A stretch of 64,000 bases of DNA from Pseudomonas sp. ok272 (lineage in GTDB: Bacteria > Pseudomonadota > Gammaproteobacteria > Pseudomonadales > Pseudomonadaceae), in NCBI RefSeq assembly GCF_900109995.1, contig NZ_FOCB01000008.1, positions 1-64,000 on the forward strand, given 5' to 3'. A model generated the notes under the pieces. That model saw nothing but the letters and a program-made list of their open reading frames with translations, did not search any database and was not told the origin of the DNA. How positions within the stretch are numbered: the first letter of the stretch is position 1; each line of letters begins with the position of its first letter. Shown one piece after another: positions 27,936 through 39,675 of the stretch. Both the position numbers and the translations under genes were made by a program.

Positions 27936-30900
27936 GTGCGGCTCAAGTGCATCAAGCTGGCGGGGTTCAAATCCTTCGTCGATCCGACCACGGTGAACTT
28001 CCCCAGCAACATGGCGGCAGTGGTCGGACCCAATGGCTGCGGCAAGTCGAACATCATCGATGCCGTGCGTTGGGTGATGGGCGAGAGCTCGGCCAAGAAC
28101 TTGCGTGGCGAGTCGATGACCGACGTCATCTTCAACGGCTCCACCACGCGCAAACCGGTGAGCCAGGCGAGTATCGAGCTGGTCTTCGATAACTCCGACG
28201 GCACGCTGCTCGGCGAGTACGCGGCCTATGCGGAAATCTCCATTCGCCGTAAAGTCACCCGCGAGAGCCAGACCACTTACTACCTCAACGGCACCAAATG
28301 CCGTCGTCGCGACATCACCGACATCTTCCTCGGCACCGGCCTGGGGCCGCGCAGCTATTCGATCATCGAGCAGGGCATGATCTCCAAGCTGATCGAGTCC
28401 AAGCCCGAGGACTTGCGCAACTTCATCGAGGAAGCGGCAGGCATCTCCAAGTACAAGGAACGCCGCCGCGAGACCGAAAACCGTATTCGCCGCACCCACG
28501 AAAACCTAGAGCGCTTGACTGACCTGCGCGAAGAGCTGGAGCGCCAGCTCGAACGCCTGCATCGCCAGGCCGAGGCGGCGAAGAAGTACCAGGAATACAA
28601 GGCCGAGGAGCGTCAGCTCAAGGCTCAGTTGTCGGCGTTGCGCTGGCAGGACTTGAACGAGCAGGTGGGTCAGCGCGAAGCGATCATTGGCAACCAGGAA
28701 GTGGGCTTCGAAGCCCTGGTGGCCGAGCAGCGCAACGCCGATGCGAGCATCGAACGCTTGCGCGATGGGCATCATGAGCTTTCCGAGCGCTTCAATCTGG
28801 TGCAGGGGCGTTTCTACTCGGTCGGTGGCGACATCGCCCGGGTCGAGCAGAGCATCCAGCACGGCCAGCAACGCTTGCGCCAGCTGCAGGACGACCTCAA
28901 GGAAGCCGAGCGCGCCCGCCTGGAAACCGAATCCCACCTGGGCCACGACCGCACCTTGCTGTTGACCCTGGGCGAAGAGCTGGACCTGCTCACTCCCGAG
29001 CAAGAAGTCACCCACGCTGCCGCCGAAGAAGCCGCTGCCCTGCTGGAAGCGTCCGAGTCCACCATGCACGGTTGGCAGGAGCAGTGGGACACCTTCAACC
29101 TGACCGCCGCTGAACCCCGTCGACAGGCGGAGGTTCAGCAGTCGCGCATCCAGCAATTGGAAACCAGCGTGGAGCGCCTGGCCGAGCGTCAGCGGCGGTT
29201 GGCGGAAGAGCGTGACTTGTTGGCGGCCAATCCTGAAGACGCGGCGATCCTTGAGCTCAGCGAACAACTGGCGGCCAGCGAAGCGACCCTCGAAGACTTG
29301 CAGGCCAGCGAAGAAGCGCAGGTCGAGCGCCTTGAGCAGTTGCGTCAGGAGCTGCAACTGGCCCTGACCAATCAGCAGCAGGCCCAGGGCGACCTACAGC
29401 GTCTCAATGGCCGGCTGGCCTCGCTTGAAGCGTTGCAGCAAGCGGCGCTCGATCCAGGTACCGGAACCGCCGAGTGGTTGCGCGAGCAGAACCTGGTCGC
29501 GCGCCCGCGCCTGGCCGAAGGCTTGAAGGTTGAAGCGGGTTGGGAACTGGCGGTGGAAACCGTGCTCGGCGCCGATCTACAAGCGGTGCTGGTGGATGAC
29601 TTTGGCGATTTTGACCTGGCCGGGTTCACCCAGGGCGATCTGCGCTTGCTCAGCCCGGCCAGCGATGGCCTGCGTGCCCCGGGCAGCCTGCTGGACAAGG
29701 TCGAGGCACAGGTCGATCTGTCGCCCTGGCTGGGACAGGTCACGCCGGTGGACAGCCTTGAGCAGGCCTTGGCGCTGCGCGCTCAGTTGGCGGCGGGGCA
29801 GAGCGTGATCAGTCGCGACGGTTACTGGGTCGGTCGGCACTTCTTGCGGGTGCGCCGCGCCAGTGAAGCTGAAAGCGGCGTGCTGGCCCGAGGCCAGGAA
29901 ATCCAGGGTCTTGGGCTAGAACGTGAAGAGCGTGAGGCCAGCGTTGAAACCCTGGAGACCACGTTGCAGAACCTGCGGGCCCAGCAGCGCCAGCAAGAAA
30001 ACGGCCGCGAGCACTTGCGCCGTTTGCTGCAGGACGAAGCGCGGCAGCAGGGCGAGCTGAAGGCCCAGTTGTCTGCCGGCAAGGCCAAGGCCGAGCAATT
30101 GATGCTGCGCCGCACTCGTCTCGACGAAGAGTTGGGCGAGTTGGGCGAACAGCGTGAGTTGGAACACGAACAGATCGGCGAAGCGCGCCTGCAACTGCAG
30201 GACGCCCTCGACAGCATGGCGCTGGATACCGAGCAGCGCGAACTGTTGCTGGCCCAGCGCGACAGCCTGCGCGAGCGCCTGGACCGTGTGCGCCAGGAGG
30301 CTCGCCAGCATAAGGACCACGCCCATCAGTTGGCGGTGCGCCTGGGCTCACTCAAGGCGCAACACGACTCCACCCGCCAGGCGCTGGAGCGCCTGGAACT
30401 GCAGTCCGAACGCCTGACGGAAAAACGCGAACAGTTGAGCCTCAACCTGGAAGAGGGTGAGGCGCCGCTGGAAGAGTTACGGCTCAAGCTTGAAGAGTTG
30501 CTCGACAAGCGCATGAGTGTCGACGAAGAGCTGCGTACGGCGCAGATCGCCCTTGAAGACGCTGATCGCGAACTGCGTGAAGCCGAGAAGCGCCGCACCC
30601 AGGCCGAGCAGCAATCGCAGCTGATTCGCGGTCAGCTTGAGCAGCAGCGTATGGAATGGCAGGCCCTGACCGTGCGCCGCAAGACCTTGCAGGATCAACT
30701 GCTTGAGGACGGCTACGATCTGCATGGGGTGCTCGCCACGCTGCTGAGCGACGCCAACGAATCGGCGGCGGAGGAGGAACTCGAACGTATCGCGGCGCGG
30801 ATCCAGCGCCTGGGTGCGATCAACCTCGCGGCCATCGACGAGTATCAGCAGCAGTCCGAGCGCAAGCAGTACCTGGATGCGCAAAACGCCGACCTGGTGG

Positions 30901-31424
30901 AAGCGCTCGACACCCTGGAAAACGTTATTCGCAAGATCGACAAGGAAACCCGTAACCGCTTCAAAGATACCTTTGATCAGATCAATGGCGGATTACAGGC
31001 GTTGTTCCCAAAAGTTTTCGGTGGCGGCAGCGCTTATTTGGAACTGACGGGCGAAGATCTACTCGATACAGGGGTGACGATCATGGCGCGTCCACCGGGC
31101 AAGAAGAACAGCACCATTCATTTGTTGTCGGGCGGTGAAAAAGCCCTGACGGCACTGGCGCTGGTATTCGCGATCTTCAAACTCAATCCGGCACCGTTTT
31201 GTATGCTCGATGAAGTTGACGCCCCGCTGGATGACGCTAACGTTGGACGTTATGCAAGATTGGTCAAAGAGATGTCGCAGACTGTGCAGTTCATCTATAT
31301 CACCCACAACAAGATCGCCATGGAAATGGCCGATCAACTGATGGGGGTGACGATGCACGAGCCGGGATGTTCGCGTCTGGTTGCCGTGGATGTCGAGGAA
31401 GCGATGGCAATGGTGGATGCCTGA
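27936..31424 (+). CDS. smc: Chromosome segregation ATPase SMC
   Basis: A 1162-residue SMC protein, core of the condensin-like SMC-ScpAB complex. Walker A GPNGCGKS is at residues 31-38, then a long coiled coil, a hinge domain in the middle (around residues 500-660), the return coil, the ABC signature LSGGEKALTA (Ser1065) and Walker B FCMLDEVDAPLDD. The start is GTG at 27936, giving the conserved MRLKCIKLAGFKSFVD; a longer frame overlaps the gntR gene. Length fits Pseudomonas SMC. Confidence 0.97.
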   Translation: MRLKCIKLAGFKSFVDPTTVNFPSNMAAVVGPNGCGKSNIIDAVRWVMGESSAKNLRGESMTDVIFNGSTTRKPVSQASIELVFDNSDGTLLGEYAAYAEISIRRKVTRESQTTYYLNGTKCRRRDITDIFLGTGLGPRSYSIIEQGMISKLIESKPEDLRNFIEEAAGISKYKERRRETENRIRRTHENLERLTDLREELERQLERLHRQAEAAKKYQEYKAEERQLKAQLSALRWQDLNEQVGQREAIIGNQEVGFEALVAEQRNADASIERLRDGHHELSERFNLVQGRFYSVGGDIARVEQSIQHGQQRLRQLQDDLKEAERARLETESHLGHDRTLLLTLGEELDLLTPEQEVTHAAAEEAAALLEASESTMHGWQEQWDTFNLTAAEPRRQAEVQQSRIQQLETSVERLAERQRRLAEERDLLAANPEDAAILELSEQLAASEATLEDLQASEEAQVERLEQLRQELQLALTNQQQAQGDLQRLNGRLASLEALQQAALDPGTGTAEWLREQNLVARPRLAEGLKVEAGWELAVETVLGADLQAVLVDDFGDFDLAGFTQGDLRLLSPASDGLRAPGSLLDKVEAQVDLSPWLGQVTPVDSLEQALALRAQLAAGQSVISRDGYWVGRHFLRVRRASEAESGVLARGQEIQGLGLEREEREASVETLETTLQNLRAQQRQQENGREHLRRLLQDEARQQGELKAQLSAGKAKAEQLMLRRTRLDEELGELGEQRELEHEQIGEARLQLQDALDSMALDTEQRELLLAQRDSLRERLDRVRQEARQHKDHAHQLAVRLGSLKAQHDSTRQALERLELQSERLTEKREQLSLNLEEGEAPLEELRLKLEELLDKRMSVDEELRTAQIALEDADRELREAEKRRTQAEQQSQLIRGQLEQQRMEWQALTVRRKTLQDQLLEDGYDLHGVLATLLSDANESAAEEELERIAARIQRLGAINLAAIDEYQQQSERKQYLDAQNADLVEALDTLENVIRKIDKETRNRFKDTFDQINGGLQALFPKVFGGGSAYLELTGEDLLDTGVTIMARPPGKKNSTIHLLSGGEKALTALALVFAIFKLNPAPFCMLDEVDAPLDDANVGRYARLVKEMSQTVQFIYITHNKIAMEMADQLMGVTMHEPGCSRLVAVDVEEAMAMVDA

Positions 31425-31681
31425 AGCCTTGGGTTGTAGGTTGTATGCCTGCCGGAAGTAAGGATTTTTACCCGTATTCGTTGATGGCTAATCGACATAT
31501 TCACGCGAGCCTATGTGACAGACGGTGTAAAGTTACCTTTGGTCGTGCTAGTTTAATGTCAATTTTTCGTATACGTGGGCAAAACGCCTGTCAGAACATA
31601 GAGTTGGCGCCACGTTTTAAAGCGGTTTGCACGTTGTAAACCCCTTATTTTTCAGCATTTTTTATAGAGGCACGGGATTAC

Positions 31682-32536
31682 ATGGAAATCGGTCTGCGCG
31701 AGTGGCTGATCGTCATCGGCATTATTGTCATTGCCGGTATTCTTTTTGATGGCTGGCGGCGCATGCGTGGCGGCAAGGGCAAACTCAAGTTTCGCCTGGA
31801 CCGCAGCCTGTCCAACCTGCCGGACGAGGACAGCAGTGCTGAACTGTTGGGCCCGCCGCGCGTGCTGGATACCCACAAAGAGCCGCAACTGGACGAGCAC
31901 GATTTGCCATCGGTGAGCATGCCGGCGCGGGAGCCGCGTGAGTCGAGTTCCAAGCGTGGCAAGCGTGGCCACGGTGAACCGGCCCAGGGTGACTTGAACC
32001 TCAATCTCGACCTGGACGGCGGCCCGAGCTTCAGCAGCCGTGACGATGATTTCCCGGACGACAGCAAACCGTCGAGCGCCGCTGCCGAAAAAGAGCAGCC
32101 ACGAGCCGAAGAAGTCCTGGTGATCAGCGTGATCTGCCGTGATACCGGTGGTTTCAAGGGGCCGGCCCTGTTGCAGAACATTCTGGAAAGTGGCCTGCGC
32201 TTCGGCGAGATGGACATCTTCCATCGCCACGAAAGCATGGCGGGTAACGGCGAGGTCCTGTTCTCCATGGCCAACGCGGTCAAGCCCGGGATCTTCGACC
32301 TGGACGACATCGATCACTTCAGCACCCCGGCCGTGAGCTTCTTCCTCGGCTTGCCGGGTCCGCGTCATCCCAAGCAGGCATTCGACGTGATGGTCGCCGC
32401 CGCTCGCAAGCTGTCCCAGGAACTCAATGGCGAGCTCAAGGATGACCAGCGCAGCGTACTGACCGCGCAGACCATCGAGCACTACCGTCAGCGCATCGTC
32501 GAGTTCGAACGTCGCGCCCTGACCCAGAAGCGTTGA
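31682..32536 (+). CDS. zipA: Cell division protein ZipA
   Basis: A 284-residue inner-membrane FtsZ anchor. The N-terminal membrane helix (about residues 8-23, [17 protein letters not shown]) is followed by a basic patch ([13 protein letters not shown]), a charged and disordered linker (about 40-145) and the globular FtsZ-binding ZipA_C domain (about 148-275). It stabilises the Z ring at midcell. It sits between smc and ligA, as in other pseudomonads. A 257-bp gap separates it from smc and probably contains its promoter. Confidence 0.95.
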   Translation: MEIGLREWLIVIGIIVIAGILFDGWRRMRGGKGKLKFRLDRSLSNLPDEDSSAELLGPPRVLDTHKEPQLDEHDLPSVSMPAREPRESSSKRGKRGHGEPAQGDLNLNLDLDGGPSFSSRDDDFPDDSKPSSAAAEKEQPRAEEVLVISVICRDTGGFKGPALLQNILESGLRFGEMDIFHRHESMAGNGEVLFSMANAVKPGIFDLDDIDHFSTPAVSFFLGLPGPRHPKQAFDVMVAAARKLSQELNGELKDDQRSVLTAQTIEHYRQRIVEFERRALTQKR

Positions 32537-32630
32537 TTTGTAGGCGCCAGGCGCCGGCGAAGGCGATCTCGCTAACGCCTGCTTCTGCCGCCAGGCTTCT
32601 ACAATGATTTGTACAGCATCAACAGATTGA

Positions 32631-35027
<2,397 letters not shown>

Positions 35028-35039
35028 TTGGCGGATCAT

Positions 35040-35071
35040 GATCTATCCCTGGCTCGCTCCAGGGATAGATC
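35040..35071 (+). terminator. Perfect 13-bp hairpin after ligA
   Basis: GATCTATCCCTGG and CCAGGGATAGATC pair perfectly around CTCGCT, starting 12 bases after the ligA stop. No T-run follows, so it may be a 3'-end stabiliser rather than a classical terminator. Confidence 0.55.
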
Positions 35072-35152
35072 GCCACATGCCGTTTCTTCGAGCGGCCCGG
35101 CGTGCAATAGCAAGTGCTTGAGTCCCCTCATGTTTTTAATCCGCGCCAACGG

Positions 35153-35180
35153 TTGTAACTTCGTCTGAGATAGGTACAAT
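35153..35180 (+). promoter_or_regulatory. Sigma-70 promoter of the SRP RNA gene
   Basis: TTGTAA (-35, 35153-35158) and TACAAT (-10, 35175-35180) have a 16-bp spacer. Transcription should begin near 35187, upstream of the mature 4.5S RNA. Confidence 0.6.
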
Positions 35181-35208
35181 GGCGCGGCTCGCCGTCAGGT
35201 GAGCGTCG

Positions 35209-35330
35209 TTATGGTGACCCCATCGGTCCCCCCGCAACGATTACCCGTAAACCTGGTCAGATCCGGAAGGAAGCAGCCACAGCGGGAACATTGTGTGCCG
35301 GGGTGTGGCTGGTGGGGTTGCCTCCATAAC
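35209..35330 (+). ncRNA. ffs: 4.5S signal recognition particle RNA
   Basis: This is the bacterial small SRP RNA. The hallmark Ffh-binding internal loops and GGAA tetraloop region are present (GGTCAGATCCGGAAGGAAGC near 35255-35274). The outer arms ATGGTGACCCCATCGGTCCCC at 35211-35231 and the complementary stretch ending CCTCCAT at 35327 pair along the long helix. With Ffh it targets membrane proteins to FtsY and SecYEG. Exact mature ends are uncertain by a few bases because the transcript is processed. A further hairpin (AACGCC / GGCGTT, 35328-35362) follows. Confidence 0.94.
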
Positions 35331-35508
35331 GCCAGGCTTGTGACGTGCAAGTCGCCGGCGTTCGCTAGACCCGCGCTTTCCTCCTGTTCGAATCCCTCTC
35401 TCAAAAAATCCGTATGCCTCCTTGCGACTGCCGACCTGTGTGGTCTGTCGTGCGACAGCGCGTGTGCCTGTCCAGTCGAGCGGTTGCGCCCGACTGGTTT
35501 GCCGGGCG
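35331..35508. other. Segment between ffs and the next gene
   Basis: It contains the AACGCC...GGCGTT hairpin (35328-35362), possibly a processing or termination structure for the SRP RNA. GTTCGAATC near 35388 resembles a tRNA T-loop but has no matching stem. No gene is seen. Confidence 0.4.
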
Positions 35509-36051
35509 TTACTTGGCTTTGAGCTGGCCCTGTAGGTACATAGAGATCGAGCCATGGTCAGGGATTGCGCAGAGGATCACGCCGGGCGGGCCGGGAACTT
35601 TTTTGCTGTCTGCGGTGATCACGTTGTCCATGTGGAAATACTGTCTTCTCTCCAGGTTATTGGTGTGGACGGCGTAGTAAAGCAAGTCCCCCAGGGCTTT
35701 GGTGAAGACTTGATAGCATTGCTCCTCCTCGCTCAAGTTCATCTTTGCCAGTTCTTTTTGGCTAATGACATCCCATTGCATCATCACCGGCTCCTCGGGC
35801 GTTGACTTGGGGGTCGTCGCAGCAGTGTCCATCGCATAGCTGATTTTCGGCTTGTTATCGTTGTAGTTGTAGCGCAGGAACTTCCAATCCTTCATCGCGT
35901 AGGCCAGGGCTTTTTCCGGGTCCAGATAGAGCGTGGTGTCATAGGTGTTCTGGACGCGCTTGCCAATGAGCTCCGATGCGGCTTGAGCCGTTTGCAGGCT
36001 GGCGAACAAAGTGATGGTTGCCAGGGTGCTGGCGAGGGTGGTCATTCTCAT
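35509..36051 (-). CDS. Hypothetical exported protein
   Basis: 180 residues from ATG 36051 (36045 is also possible). I do not recognise the family. The first 24 residues (MRMTTLASTLATITLFASLQTAQA) form a clear Sec signal peptide with an AQA|A cleavage site, so the protein should be periplasmic or secreted. The mature part is polar, with many Tyr, Lys and Asp (YDTTLYLDPEKALAYAMKDWKFLRYNYNDN) and one cysteine pair candidate (EEEQC, VILCA). It shares its strand with the next exported protein upstream but lies 107 bp away. No function assigned. Confidence 0.75.
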   Translation of the reverse strand: MRMTTLASTLATITLFASLQTAQAASELIGKRVQNTYDTTLYLDPEKALAYAMKDWKFLRYNYNDNKPKISYAMDTAATTPKSTPEEPVMMQWDVISQKELAKMNLSEEEQCYQVFTKALGDLLYYAVHTNNLERRQYFHMDNVITADSKKVPGPPGVILCAIPDHGSISMYLQGQLKAK

Positions 36052-36158
36052 GCGTGGTATCCGTTCCGCGGCGCGGGTGAATGGTGGCTTGGTGATGGCG
36101 TGTATGCTTGCATGGGCCCCTTGGATGGTCAACGGGGCGGGGTTGGAGTGGCTGACGC

Positions 36159-36911
36159 TCAGGGCCCGGCAGTCTCGTCGCTGGCGGTGTAGAGGCGGAT
36201 GATGTCGTCGATTTCCCCGGACATTTTCATTCGCAGCAGCGTGCGCAAAATCCGTTGTACGGGCAGTTTCGGGTCGTTGCGGACATAGCAGCCAACATGC
36301 TGTTCCTGCAGCACCGCGACCGTGCGCAGTTTCCGTTGGGGTTCCAGCCGCTGATTGAACCAGTCCAGGGTCCATTGGTTGCTGATGCCGTAGTGGTTGC
36401 GCCCGGCCAGGAGTTTTTGCAGTACCTGGTCCTGATTGCGAGCGTCGTCGCGCCTGAACTGGAGGCTGTCGAACCGGGGTTGCAGGGTCGGGTAGCTGTA
36501 GCCGAGCACCGTGCCGATGGACTGCGCCTCGATACGGGCGAGGTCCGTCGAGGCGGGGCGGCCCTGGGTGGTGACGAGCAGGTCACGCTGGAACCACAGC
36601 GGAATGCTCCAGATGTAGTCGCCGGACTGGTTCGGCAGCCAGGCTTGGGCGGCATAGCAGCGAACATCGATCTCCGCGTGCTCCATGCTGCTCTGCACCC
36701 GAGCACGGGCCAGTACGTGGAACTCGGCAGGCATGTCGACCTGGGTGGCCAGGCTGAGCATCACATCGTACAAAATGCCCTGGGTCGGTCGACCTTGCTC
36801 GATCTGTACCATGGGCATGGCCCAGCTGTCGGTAATCGCAAACCGTAGAGGTGCGGGCGCGGCCAAGGCGCTGGTGCCGATCAACACTAAAGCCCCCAAG
36901 GCTGAACGCAT
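36159..36911 (-). CDS. Periplasmic solute-binding protein-like (SBP_bac_3 type)
   Basis: A 250-residue protein with a signal peptide (MRSALGALVLIGTSALA|AP) and the layout of family 3 solute-binding proteins: LRFAITDSWAMPMVQIEQGRPTQGILYDVM at the start, then alpha/beta lobes with a GTVLGYSYP hinge-like segment. No ABC permease or ATPase is adjacent, so it may be an orphan receptor or a sensory binding protein, as many Pseudomonas homologues are. The ligand is unknown; amino acid binding is only the family default. Confidence 0.78.
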   Translation of the reverse strand: MRSALGALVLIGTSALAAPAPLRFAITDSWAMPMVQIEQGRPTQGILYDVMLSLATQVDMPAEFHVLARARVQSSMEHAEIDVRCYAAQAWLPNQSGDYIWSIPLWFQRDLLVTTQGRPASTDLARIEAQSIGTVLGYSYPTLQPRFDSLQFRRDDARNQDQVLQKLLAGRNHYGISNQWTLDWFNQRLEPQRKLRTVAVLQEQHVGCYVRNDPKLPVQRILRTLLRMKMSGEIDDIIRLYTASDETAGP

Positions 36912-37051
36912 AGACTCTCCAGCGGCTGCCGGGCACCGATTAAATGGCCCAGATCACCAGCTTAGCCACATTAGCCGAGCACACCGGATGCAATTTTGCC
37001 CCTGCTCCGCTAGCATTAGCCGCTTCTGCTTTCCAGTGGCGACGGTTTTCG

Positions 37052-39121
37052 ATGAGTTATCAGGTTCTTGCACGTAAATGGCGTCCGCGCTCGTTCCGCG
37101 AAATGGTCGGCCAGACCCATGTGCTCAAGGCTCTGATCAATGCCTTGGACAGCCAGCGGCTGCACCATGCCTATTTGTTCACCGGCACCCGCGGCGTCGG
37201 CAAGACCACCATCGCGCGGATCATTGCCAAATGCCTGAACTGTGAAACCGGTATTACGTCGACGCCGTGTGGCGAGTGTTCGGTGTGCCGCGAGATCGAT
37301 GAGGGGCGCTTTGTCGACCTGATCGAGATCGACGCCGCGAGCCGGACCAAGGTCGAAGATACCCGCGAGTTGCTCGATAACGTGCAGTACGCCCCGAGCC
37401 GCGGGCGCTTCAAGGTCTACCTGATCGACGAAGTGCACATGCTCTCCAGCCACTCGTTCAATGCGTTGCTCAAAACCCTTGAAGAGCCGCCGCCCTACGT
37501 CAAGTTCATCCTGGCGACCACGGACCCGCAGAAACTTCCTGCAACGATTTTGTCGCGGTGCCTGCAGTTCTCGCTGAAGAACATGACCCCGGAGCGGGTG
37601 GTCGAGCATTTGACCCACGTGCTGGGTGTCGAGAACGTCCCGTTCGAAGACGATGCCCTGTGGCTGCTGGGTCGCGCCGCGGACGGTTCGATGCGCGATG
37701 CCATGAGCCTGACCGACCAGGCCATTGCCTTCGGCGAAGGCAAGGTGATGGCAACCGATGTGCGGGCCATGCTCGGCACGCTGGATCACGGCCAGGTCTT
37801 TGATGTCCTGCATGCGTTGATCGAAGGCGATGCCAAGGCGTTGCTCGAAGCGGTGCGTCACTTGGCCGAGCAGGGTCCGGACTGGAATGGCGTGCTCTCG
37901 GAGATCCTCAACGTGCTGCACCGTGTGGCGATCGCCCAGGCGCTGCCGGAAGGTGTCGACAACGGCCATGGCGATCGTGATCGGGTGTTGGCCCTGGCCC
38001 AGGCGTTGCCAGCCGAAGATGTGCAGTTCTATTACCAGATGGGCTTGATTGGTCGTCGCGATCTGCCGCTGGCGCCCGACCCGCGCGGTGGTTTCGAGAT
38101 GGTGCTGTTGCGAATGCTCGCGTTCCGCCCGGCCGACACCGCGGATGCACCGAGGCAACCGCTAAAGCCAGTGGGGATCAGCCAGGCCACAGTTGATTCC
38201 GCACACTCAGTGGCTGGCGCGCAACGTGTAGCGCCGGTAGCGGCCCCGGTTGCGGTCGCTGCGGCCCCGGTGGCCGAGGTGCCCGCGCCTGAGCCTGTTG
38301 CGCCCGTGCCGGAACCAGTGGTCGAGGCCGTGCCGGAGCCGGTGGTGGTTGCCGAGGCTGTCGTCGACCTGCCCTGGAACGACCCCGTAGAGCCTGTCAT
38401 CGAGCCGCAGCCAGCCATCGAGCCGGTGCTGGAAACCGTCGCCGAGCAGCCTGACCTGACCCCTCTGCCTGGGCCTGTTCCGGACAGCGTGGTGCCGGAT
38501 GCGCCGGAATGGGCCGCTGCGCCGATTCCCGAGCCGACCGTGGCTCACGTCGCGGCCGCTGCGCCGGAGATGGACCAGGACGACGAGCCGCCGCTGGATG
38601 AGGACTACATCGAGCCGGACATGGATTCGGCCTACAGCTACCTCGATGAGCTGGCCAGCGAGCACGCGGCAGAACCTGCGCCTGAACCCGAGCCGGAACC
38701 CGCGGCAATGCCGGCCACCGGGCTGGCGCTGCAGTGGCTGGAGCTGTTCCCCAAGCTGCAGATTTCCGGCATGACCGGCAGCATTGCGGCCAACTGCACC
38801 CTGATCGCCGTCGAGGGCGACAGTTGGCTGTTGCACCTGGACCCGGCCCACAGCGCGCTGTTCAACGCCACCCAGCAACGTCGACTCAACGATGCGCTGA
38901 ACCAGTACCATGAGCGCACCCTGACGGTACGCATCGAGCTGATCAAGCCCGAGCAGGAAACCCCGGCCCAGGCGGCGTCGCGCCGACGTGCCAACCGCCA
39001 GCGCGACGCCGAGGATTCGATCCACGGTGATCCTTTGATCCAGCACATGATCCAGCACTTTGGCGCGGTGATCCGCAGCGATACTATTGAACCCGTCGAG
39101 GCCCTGGTCAGCCAGGGCTAA
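37052..39121 (+). CDS. dnaX: DNA polymerase III subunits tau/gamma
   Basis: A 689-residue clamp-loader ATPase. Walker A GTRGVGKT is at 45-52; zinc-binding cysteines are Cys64, 73, 76 and 79; DEVHML is Walker B; LSRC is sensor 1. After domain III (about 225-365) comes a long Ala/Pro/Glu/Val linker (about 375-560), then the tau C-terminal domain that binds polymerase and helicase. ATG 37052 begins MSYQVLARKWRPRSF; the longer upstream frame is unlikely. I see no A-AAA-AAG slippery heptamer like the E. coli gamma-frameshift site. Confidence 0.96.
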   Translation: MSYQVLARKWRPRSFREMVGQTHVLKALINALDSQRLHHAYLFTGTRGVGKTTIARIIAKCLNCETGITSTPCGECSVCREIDEGRFVDLIEIDAASRTKVEDTRELLDNVQYAPSRGRFKVYLIDEVHMLSSHSFNALLKTLEEPPPYVKFILATTDPQKLPATILSRCLQFSLKNMTPERVVEHLTHVLGVENVPFEDDALWLLGRAADGSMRDAMSLTDQAIAFGEGKVMATDVRAMLGTLDHGQVFDVLHALIEGDAKALLEAVRHLAEQGPDWNGVLSEILNVLHRVAIAQALPEGVDNGHGDRDRVLALAQALPAEDVQFYYQMGLIGRRDLPLAPDPRGGFEMVLLRMLAFRPADTADAPRQPLKPVGISQATVDSAHSVAGAQRVAPVAAPVAVAAAPVAEVPAPEPVAPVPEPVVEAVPEPVVVAEAVVDLPWNDPVEPVIEPQPAIEPVLETVAEQPDLTPLPGPVPDSVVPDAPEWAAAPIPEPTVAHVAAAAPEMDQDDEPPLDEDYIEPDMDSAYSYLDELASEHAAEPAPEPEPEPAAMPATGLALQWLELFPKLQISGMTGSIAANCTLIAVEGDSWLLHLDPAHSALFNATQQRRLNDALNQYHERTLTVRIELIKPEQETPAQAASRRRANRQRDAEDSIHGDPLIQHMIQHFGAVIRSDTIEPVEALVSQG

Positions 39122-39188
39122 TAACTGAGGGCGTTCGGCTCGATGAGCCGGGCGCTGTTCTTATCCAAGTAGATTTGAGGTGATTCCC

Positions 39189-39527
39189 ATGATGAAAGGT
39201 GGCATGGCCGGCCTGATGAAGCAGGCGCAGCAGATGCAGGAAAAAATGGCCAAGATGCAGGAAGAACTGGCCAACGCCGAAGTCACCGGTAAAGCCGGTG
39301 GCGATATGGTCACCGTGGTGATGACCGGTCGTCACGACGTCAAGAGCGTGACCATCGACCCGAGCCTGGTAGAAGGCTTGAGCGAAGACGACAAGGAAAT
39401 GCTCGAAGCCGTCGTCGCGGCCGCCGTCAACGACGCCGTGCGCAAGATCGAAGCCAACAGCCAGGACAAGATGTCCGGCGTGACCGCTGGCATGCAACTG
39501 CCACCGGGCATGAAGCTACCATTCTGA
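39189..39527 (+). CDS. ybaB: Nucleoid-associated protein YbaB/EbfC
   Basis: A 112-residue DNA-binding protein of the YbaB/EbfC family. It has a Met/Gln-rich N-terminal helix ([20 protein letters not shown]) and the conserved core [33 protein letters not shown] 39189 follows GAGGTG; the next codon is also ATG. It is placed between dnaX and recR, the common bacterial order, suggesting one operon. A terminator lies after it, so recR may be partly uncoupled. Confidence 0.95.
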   Translation: MMKGGMAGLMKQAQQMQEKMAKMQEELANAEVTGKAGGDMVTVVMTGRHDVKSVTIDPSLVEGLSEDDKEMLEAVVAAAVNDAVRKIEANSQDKMSGVTAGMQLPPGMKLPF

Positions 39528-39558
39528 TACGCATTGGCGTGTCAGGTGGACGACAAGA

Positions 39559-39586
39559 ATGCCAGGCCCTTCGCCTGGCATTTTTG
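39559..39586 (+). terminator. Terminator between ybaB and recR
   Basis: AATGCCAGG and CCTGGCATT pair around CCCTTCG and are followed by a T-rich run. It would reduce read-through from dnaX-ybaB into recR. Confidence 0.85.
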
Positions 39587-39675
39587 TTTGTGGCGATTGG
39601 GCGGATGAGCATTTGACGTCGGCCTTCGGGCGCGGGTATAAACCGCGTCTCGTTGAGTTGTCGGATTTTTCTGCC

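Noticed and set aside
31367..31639. A 90-codon frame between smc and zipA
   Set aside because: It overlaps the 3' end of smc in another frame and has no ribosome site.
35385..35402. tRNA-like T-loop sequence GTTCGAATCC followed by CTCTCTC downstream of ffs
   Set aside because: The T-stem does not pair and no acceptor, D or anticodon arm is present upstream. It could be a tRNA-end or att remnant, but nothing supports that here.
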